In this document: piece by piece, positions 57,230 through 61,761 of the stretch
Layout: each line of letters opens with the position of its first letter
Position numbering within the stretch: position 1 is the first letter of the stretch
Source: Oscillospiraceae bacterium
Lineage (GTDB): Bacteria; Bacillota_A; Clostridia; Oscillospirales; Oscillospiraceae
Assembly: GCA_017537045.1 (NCBI GenBank)
Contig: JAFYLN010000013.1
Span: 1-61,761, forward strand
Length of the DNA: 61,761 nucleotides
Direction: 5' to 3'
The notes under the pieces: model-generated
The model's database searches: none
What the model saw: the letters and a program-made list of their open reading frames with translations, nothing else
Told to the model about the DNA's origin: nothing
Position numbers and translations under genes: made by a program

Positions 57230-58150
57230 TTAGTCGACCTGAGTGACGGTGACTTCGAATGCAAACTTGACATCCAGATTATAGTCGGTACCATCCGTCA
57301 GACTAGAACTAGAAGTGTAGTTATCGCCGGACTTCTTAACAACGATATTAGTGGTATCACCAGCCATCAGGTTACCCAGAATGGTATCAACACCATCGTT
57401 TGCGTTGTTAGTAGAAGAGAAAGGCCACTCCCAAGTCAACTTGTAAGTAATTGCTGCATCTGCGTTTGCATTACCGGCCTTAGCTTCTACATTAGTAATC
57501 ATCTCAGTTGCAATATCGGCCAGTCGAGTTGCAGTTGAAGCTGTATCACCCTTAGTCAGGCTCCAAACGATGGGGTAGTAGGAATTGGTCTCAACCTTTG
57601 CTTCGTCGTGCAGTTCGTAGTACTGAGTATTAGCAACATAGCCAGTTGCCTTGGTGAAAGTGGTGCCGCTCAAAGTGTAGTACTTACCAGCATTGAAATC
57701 AGTGGCGTCATTCAGACCAGTGACAGCAACCATGGTGCCCCACTCGCCAACACCAAGGAAGATTTCCTCATTATCATCGGTAACATTTATGACATCTTTA
57801 CCTGTCTTGGCATCAATGGTGTATGCGACCTCGGGAGTGCCGGTGATCTTTACTTCAAAACCAGTATCATTCTTGGTGCCGGGAGCAACCAGATTATCGT
57901 CATCAAAACTGGCAACACTGGTAGAAGAAGCAACAATCTTATCACTGTTGGTAGCACCGTTTGCATCATAATACTGGCCAAACAGATTGCCGCCGACAGT
58001 AACATCGATGCCCCACTTAGCAACTCTTGCGGAGTCGGAGGCGGAATCGGTGGTGGTATACTTTGCAAAAGTACCGCTGATCACACTGGTAGTCAGCAGG
58101 GTCAGAACCAGCAGGACGGAGGCCAGACGCATCATTCTATTTTTCTTCAT
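57230..58150 (-). CDS. TasA-like SipW-dependent protein (larger)
   Basis: 306 residues from the ATG at 58150 (AAAGGAG upstream). Signal MRLASVLLVLTLLTTSVISG then TFAKYTTTDSASDSARVAKWGIDV. NLVAPGTKNDTGFEVKITGTPEVAYTI matches the camelysin-type pattern; the C-terminus is DVKFAFEVTVTQVD. Likely the main fibre-type subunit of the second locus. Its coding DNA has lower GC and a different texture from its neighbours. Confidence 0.8.
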   Translation of the reverse strand: MKKNRMMRLASVLLVLTLLTTSVISGTFAKYTTTDSASDSARVAKWGIDVTVGGNLFGQYYDANGATNSDKIVASSTSVASFDDDNLVAPGTKNDTGFEVKITGTPEVAYTIDAKTGKDVINVTDDNEEIFLGVGEWGTMVAVTGLNDATDFNAGKYYTLSGTTFTKATGYVANTQYYELHDEAKVETNSYYPIVWSLTKGDTASTATRLADIATEMITNVEAKAGNANADAAITYKLTWEWPFSSTNNANDGVDTILGNLMAGDTTNIVVKKSGDNYTSSSSLTDGTDYNLDVKFAFEVTVTQVD

Positions 58151-58301
58151 ATTTGTTTTCTCCTTTCTGAAATAGTTACCTTTCGGCATATCCCCAATCC
58201 GGGGAAAGGTTTTTACCGGGCTTTCGCCCACTTTTGGGCTTTCGCCCGGATTTATATTCTCTCCCCGGCGTGGCTTCCAGAGAGGGGATAACAGTGCCGC
58301 A

Positions 58302-58348
58302 TTACGTTATCACATACGTGATAACGTAAGATGCCCCGGGGCATCTTA
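58302..58348 (-). promoter_or_regulatory. Two adjoining perfect palindromes
   Basis: TTACGTTATCAC (58302-58313) / GTGATAACGTAA (58318-58329) shares its last bases with TAAGATGCCCC (58327-58337) / GGGGCATCTTA (58338-58348). The pair sits in the gap between the 58533 sipW and the 57230 gene, where it could be an RNA processing hairpin or an operator. The rest of 58151-58532 is a repeat module (58368-58464) and no gene. Confidence 0.6.
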
Positions 58349-58532
58349 CAAAAGTTGGAAAGCATTGTCATTGCGGGGAGCGTCAGTCGATGTTAACTTC
58401 CGCTTATGCGTATCTTGCTGCCCGGCAGGAGATTCCCACGGGTACTTCGTGCCCTCGGCATGACATGCTATGTCGAGATGTGATCGTATAAATCGAGCAT
58501 GCGCGGATTGGATTGCAAAATCAAATTCACAG

Positions 58533-59156
58533 TTACTCCCGCTTTTCCTTTTCCGCTTTCATGGCGCGCAGGGCTTCCAGCTCGGCCATCAGGGCAGCGG
58601 TATCTTCCTTATTTTCCTTTTCGTACTTGCGGCGGCGGAGGGCATCATAGCCCACCAGCAGAATCAGCGGCAGCACCACGCACACGATCAGGCCCGGTGC
58701 CGTCTGCATAAACAGCGCCACATTGCCGGCGCCTGCGATCCGCTTGCCCGTATAACGGGCGACCAGCTTTTCCGGACGCACCGTCAGGCGGTCCTCGGTG
58801 TTGTTGTTGTCACCCTTTGTACGAAAGCCATCTTCTGTGATCTCCATGACCCGGTGGGTCACGATGGAGCTGCCATTGCCCGCAGGGTCAAAAAAGGCGA
58901 TCACATCGCCGGCCTGAATTTCTTCGGCTTTTGCTGTGTGGCAGATGATCAGATCGCCGCTTTCGATGACGGGGTACATGGAATCTGTCAGCACGATCAA
59001 GGGCAGGAAACCACCCACATCAGGAACCTCCTCGGAGGTATAGCTCTTGACGATCAGGATGCAGTTGATGATCAGAATGGGAAGCAGGATGATGCAGAGC
59101 ATCGTGCCGACCACCGTCAGCAGCTTATTCCCGGAATTTGTCTTTTCTTTGTTCAT
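58533..59156 (-). CDS. Signal peptidase I, SipW-like (divergent)
   Basis: 207 residues. Two N-terminal-to-middle hydrophobic segments, catalytic Ser in LIVLTDSMYPVIESG (TDSMYP replaces the usual SGSMEP), His in SSIVTHRVMEI, KGDNN motif, a C-terminal helix and a long Glu/Lys/Ala coiled-coil-like tail. First gene of the second surface locus, with a promoter at 59238. Probably cleaves the 57230 protein. Confidence 0.9.
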   Translation of the reverse strand: MNKEKTNSGNKLLTVVGTMLCIILLPILIINCILIVKSYTSEEVPDVGGFLPLIVLTDSMYPVIESGDLIICHTAKAEEIQAGDVIAFFDPAGNGSSIVTHRVMEITEDGFRTKGDNNNTEDRLTVRPEKLVARYTGKRIAGAGNVALFMQTAPGLIVCVVLPLILLVGYDALRRRKYEKENKEDTAALMAELEALRAMKAEKEKRE

Positions 59157-59237
59157 GAATTCCTACCTCGCCAAATCGTTTTTCTGCCACGGGCAGCAGT
59201 GAATGATGTGCACGGATGGTTATAGCCAACCATGATA

Positions 59238-59266
59238 ATTATAGCACATTGTGTCGAAAACATCAA
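59238..59266 (-). promoter_or_regulatory. Promoter of the second surface locus
   Basis: On the minus strand TTGATG (59261-59266), 17-bp spacer, TATAAT (59238-59243). An inverted repeat ATGGTT/AACCAT (59216-59233) covers the start region and may be an operator. Confidence 0.75.
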
Positions 59267-59305
59267 TCACCAGTTGGTATTTTTTGTTTGCCGGCAGGCG
59301 TTTTT

Positions 59306-59341
59306 TGACGAAAAAACAGCGTGCAGAATTTCTGCACGCTG
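59306..59341 (-). terminator. Intrinsic terminator of the ricT-like gene
   Basis: CAGCGTGCAGAA (59317-59328) / TTCTGCACGCTG (59330-59341), followed on the minus strand by TTTTTT. Confidence 0.85.
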
Positions 59342-59347
59342 CGGTGG

Positions 59348-60610
59348 TTAACTCTCGGAATTGCCCTTGGGACGGCGGCGGTAATGATTGCGGCGGCGGG
59401 ATTTTTTCGCGGCCTCGTCATGCTCTGCGGCGGGTTCTGCGGGTGCTGCTTCCTTTTTAGGCTGCTCCTTTTTCACAGGCTCCTGGGGTTTCTCTGCCGG
59501 TTTTTCCTGCTCCGCCCTGGCTGCTTCACCCTTGTTTTTGCGGCGGCGGCGGGAACGGGAGGACTTTCCTTCCTTCTGCTCCGTTGCTTCTTCGGCTGCT
59601 GCCTCCGGGATTTCCTCCTCTTCTACCACCTTTTCGGTGCTGTAACGGAAGCGGATGGGCTCCAGCAGGAGCTTTTCCTCCTCAGCGGGCTTTTCCCGGC
59701 GCGCCCGCTTGCCCGCACCGGAAATAGGTGCCAGATCGGCAGGGATAGGTGGATCATTCTTCTTGGCCTTACCGCTGCGCAGGATGGCAATGTCCGCATT
59801 TGCAAACGTAGAGATCGTTTCCGGTGCATCCTCCATGCGCACCTTGACCCGCTGGCGCAGCAGGTCGACTTCCACCACGGTGCCGCGGCCTTCGGGCGTG
59901 TCCACAAAGGATTCTGCCTTGGGGGCGGTGCGCAGCAGGTCTTCATAGGCATCCTGCTCATATTTCAGGCAGCACATCAATCTGCCGCAGGTGCCGGAGA
60001 TCTTGGTTGGATTCAGGGACAGGTTCTGGGTCTTGGCCATTTTAATGGACACCGGCTGGAAATCGTCCAGAAAGCTGGCGCAGCAAAAAGGCCGGCCGCA
60101 GATACCCAGACCACCCACCATCTTGGCCTTGTCGCGGACACCGATCTGACGCAGTTCAATACGGGTGTGGAAAATGGAGGCCAGATTCTTGACCAGCTCG
60201 CGGAAATCCACGCGCTCGTCCGCGGTGAAGAAAAAGAGGATCTTGCTGCCGTCGAAGGCGTATTCGGCGGAAACAAGCTGCATGTCCAGACCGTGCTCGG
60301 CCACCTTCTGCATGCAGATATCAAAGGCACGCTTCTCCTCTGCCCGGTTGCGGGCAACCGTACGCTCATCCTCTGCTGTGGCATGGCGCAGCACACAGCG
60401 CAGGGGCGCTACCACGTCCTTTATGGGGATCTGGTGGTTGCCGCCGGCGCAGATGCCGTATTCCGGACCCCGGGCGGTATCGATGATCACATGATCGCCC
60501 GCCTTGCAGGTGTGGCCTGCGGGATCAAAATAATATACCTTCTGACCGGCGCGGAACTGGATATCCACAACTTCCGCCGTTTCCGGTGCAGTTCTGATTT
60601 CGTTTTCCAT
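59348..60610 (-). CDS. PSP1 domain protein (RicT/YaaT-like)
   Basis: 420 residues. The PSP1 domain occupies about residues 10-260, with the Cys cluster ICGRPFCCASFLDDF and SGTCGRLMCCLKYE that in RicT (with RicA and RicF) carries iron-sulfur clusters and adjusts RNase Y activity. A long Glu/Lys/Ala/Pro tail with RSRRRRKNKG and RRRNHYRRRP follows, much longer than in B. subtilis and possibly RNA-binding. Downstream of holB as in B. subtilis (holB-yaaT). Confidence 0.9.
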   Translation of the reverse strand: MENEIRTAPETAEVVDIQFRAGQKVYYFDPAGHTCKAGDHVIIDTARGPEYGICAGGNHQIPIKDVVAPLRCVLRHATAEDERTVARNRAEEKRAFDICMQKVAEHGLDMQLVSAEYAFDGSKILFFFTADERVDFRELVKNLASIFHTRIELRQIGVRDKAKMVGGLGICGRPFCCASFLDDFQPVSIKMAKTQNLSLNPTKISGTCGRLMCCLKYEQDAYEDLLRTAPKAESFVDTPEGRGTVVEVDLLRQRVKVRMEDAPETISTFANADIAILRSGKAKKNDPPIPADLAPISGAGKRARREKPAEEEKLLLEPIRFRYSTEKVVEEEEIPEAAAEEATEQKEGKSSRSRRRRKNKGEAARAEQEKPAEKPQEPVKKEQPKKEAAPAEPAAEHDEAAKKSRRRNHYRRRPKGNSES

Positions 60611-60653
60611 TGGTGTTACTCCTTATATCATCGGTAAAAAACCGTCAATTTTC

Positions 60654-61601
60654 TTAGCGAAGCGCCCAGACCAGCCAGCCGCAGACGGCGGCAGGTGAAA
60701 CATTGCTCTGGGCATAATTCGATGCTTTTTTCAGGACGCGGATGGCCGAGAGCAGCTCCTGCGAGCTGCGGCTCCCGCTGAGCCTGCGTTCGTGCGCCGA
60801 CGGGGCGCGGATGCCGCTGCGGTCGGCAAGGGCAGCTTCCAGCAAGTCCTGCCACTGGGTCAAAATTTCCAGAAGCTGGTCGCGCTTGAATTTTTCCATG
60901 GAAACCAGCGTCTGGGTCATGGCCAGCGTATCGCGGGCTGCAAAGCTTTCCGCAAAGGCTGCGGTCTGGGGAGAATGGATCTCTCCGCTTTCCAGAATGC
61001 TGACCGCCTGACCCAAAAATCCGCCGCTGCGGGTTATGGCGGCATCTATGTCATCCGGCGCGGCATCGGGAAACCGCCGCGAGACTGCGCGGCGCAGAAT
61101 GTCCGCAGGAAGGGCAGACAGCGCCAATTCCGTACACCGTGAGCGGACGGTCGGCAGAATTTTCTCCGGATTATCCGTCAGCAGCATAAACACACCGTAT
61201 TTCGGCGGCTCCTCCAGCACTTTTAAGAGGGCATTCTGACCCTCCGTGCCCAGATCCTGGGCAAAGAGATAGATCTTATGGTCTGCTTCGTTGGGGCGGA
61301 TGAACATATCGTCGCGGATCTCGCGAACCAGCTTGACGGCAATGTTCTTATGCTCCGGATCGGTGACGGTGATAAAGTCCGGATGGTTGCCGTCTTTGAC
61401 CTTCCGGCAAGCCTGGCAGGCTCCACAGGGGGCGTTTTCCCTGCCGCAGAGGATGGCTGATGCCAGAAGCTGCGCCAGCGTGTGTTTGCCGGAGCCGGCA
61501 GGGCCGGAAATCAGGTAGAAATGGGAAATATGCCCCCGGCGCAGGCTGGATATTAAGTTGTCCTTCAGCCGCTCGTTGCCAAGAAGCGTTTCAAAACCCA
61601 T
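60654..61601 (-). CDS. holB: DNA polymerase III subunit delta'
   Basis: 315 residues. Walker A in ISGPAGSGKHTLAQLL (about 33-48), zinc module CGRENAPCGACQAC (about 56-69) and sensor-type segment VRSRCTELAL. Delta' is a clamp-loader subunit that helps place the beta clamp on primed DNA. GGAGGGA precedes the ATG at 61601, and the ricT-like gene follows after 43 bases. Confidence 0.92.
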   Translation of the reverse strand: MGFETLLGNERLKDNLISSLRRGHISHFYLISGPAGSGKHTLAQLLASAILCGRENAPCGACQACRKVKDGNHPDFITVTDPEHKNIAVKLVREIRDDMFIRPNEADHKIYLFAQDLGTEGQNALLKVLEEPPKYGVFMLLTDNPEKILPTVRSRCTELALSALPADILRRAVSRRFPDAAPDDIDAAITRSGGFLGQAVSILESGEIHSPQTAAFAESFAARDTLAMTQTLVSMEKFKRDQLLEILTQWQDLLEAALADRSGIRAPSAHERRLSGSRSSQELLSAIRVLKKASNYAQSNVSPAAVCGWLVWALR

Positions 61602-61648
61602 AATTCCCTCCGGAAATTGTAATTATAGCACGATTTTTCAAATTTGCA

Positions 61649-61761
61649 AATTGATGTTTATCGCACCATGTGCCGTGGATAACGTAGGGGCGGCGACCCG
61701 CCGCCCGGCGGTACAATGTTGCGAATTCGCCGAAAATCAATGCGAATACATTAAATTCTGC
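61649..61761 (+). repeat. MITE-like intergenic repeat, cut by the window end
   Basis: Starts AATTGATGTTTATCGCACC and continues GTAGGGGCGGCGACCCGCCG, as in the copies at 15183 and (inverted) 3502. Confidence 0.75.

Overview
The window looks like a chromosome segment of a gut-type Firmicute of class Clostridia (Oscillospiraceae/Faecalibacterium-like; the family is inferred, not proven). Reasons: strong AGGAGG ribosome binding sites, the UPF0237-UPF0210 pair, a tetrahydrofolate riboswitch before folT, holB next to a ricT-like PSP1 gene, mltG next to a U32 gene, SipW-type signal peptidases with TasA-like substrates, and many short MITE-like intergenic repeats.

Layout. 0-3.5 kb: end of an S1-domain protein, then a forward run of small membrane protein, Dabb protein, ACT protein, UPF0210 and a histidine phosphatase. 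3.7-5.6 kb: a small accessory patch (XRE repressor, a small acidic protein probably of the DUF6809 family, and a repeat-bounded unit with a DUF559 nuclease-like gene and a GNAT). 5.6-9.6 kb: reverse operon tmk-like, DJ-1/PfpI, mltG, U32. 10-12 kb: secreted repeat protein whose promoter spacer is a TA dinucleotide run. 12.4-15.2 kb: cysteine hydrolase, then a leader peptide plus attenuator before a GNAT gene and a GNAT-methyltransferase fusion. 15.4-20.3 kb: upp, tsaB, tsaE, prfA, rlmA and an orphan parB/noc-like gene.

20.7-42.6 kb is a genomic island of about 21.8 kb bounded by a 40-bp exact duplication of the 3' end of tRNA-Arg, inside longer direct repeats that each also hold a tRNA-His. 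Its old integrase is a truncated pseudogene. It carries marR-MATE with matching palindromic operators, two small DUF6809-like genes, a GIY-YIG-like gene, ICE-like small DNA-binding proteins, and a 13.8-kb reverse operon. That operon encodes an AP2-domain regulator, SipW, TasA-like proteins, a 2664-residue InlB-repeat/Cys-rich surface protein and a PPKTG-anchored protein.

The most interesting signal is just upstream of that operon (39.8-41.0 kb). An 18-bp partly palindromic site occurs three times, once inverted relative to the other two, next to a tyrosine recombinase gene. Between the inverted copies lies a good promoter (TTGAAA-17-TATAAT) that in this sequence points away from the operon. 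This reads as a promoter switch captured in the OFF state. The first operon gene has an N-terminus resembling the recombinase core-binding domain, fused to two AP2 domains, so it may act on the same sites.

42.7-47.5 kb: tRNA-Arg and tRNA-Gly, HAD phosphatase, rluD-like, lspA, THF riboswitch-folT and a YegP protein. 47.5-59.3 kb: a second SipW/TasA-like locus with two SipW-type peptidases, four small anchored or secreted proteins and a 2184-residue beta-helix/InlB protein, driven by an ordinary promoter at 59.24 kb. 59.3-61.6 kb: ricT-like and holB. No CRISPR array or rRNA was seen.
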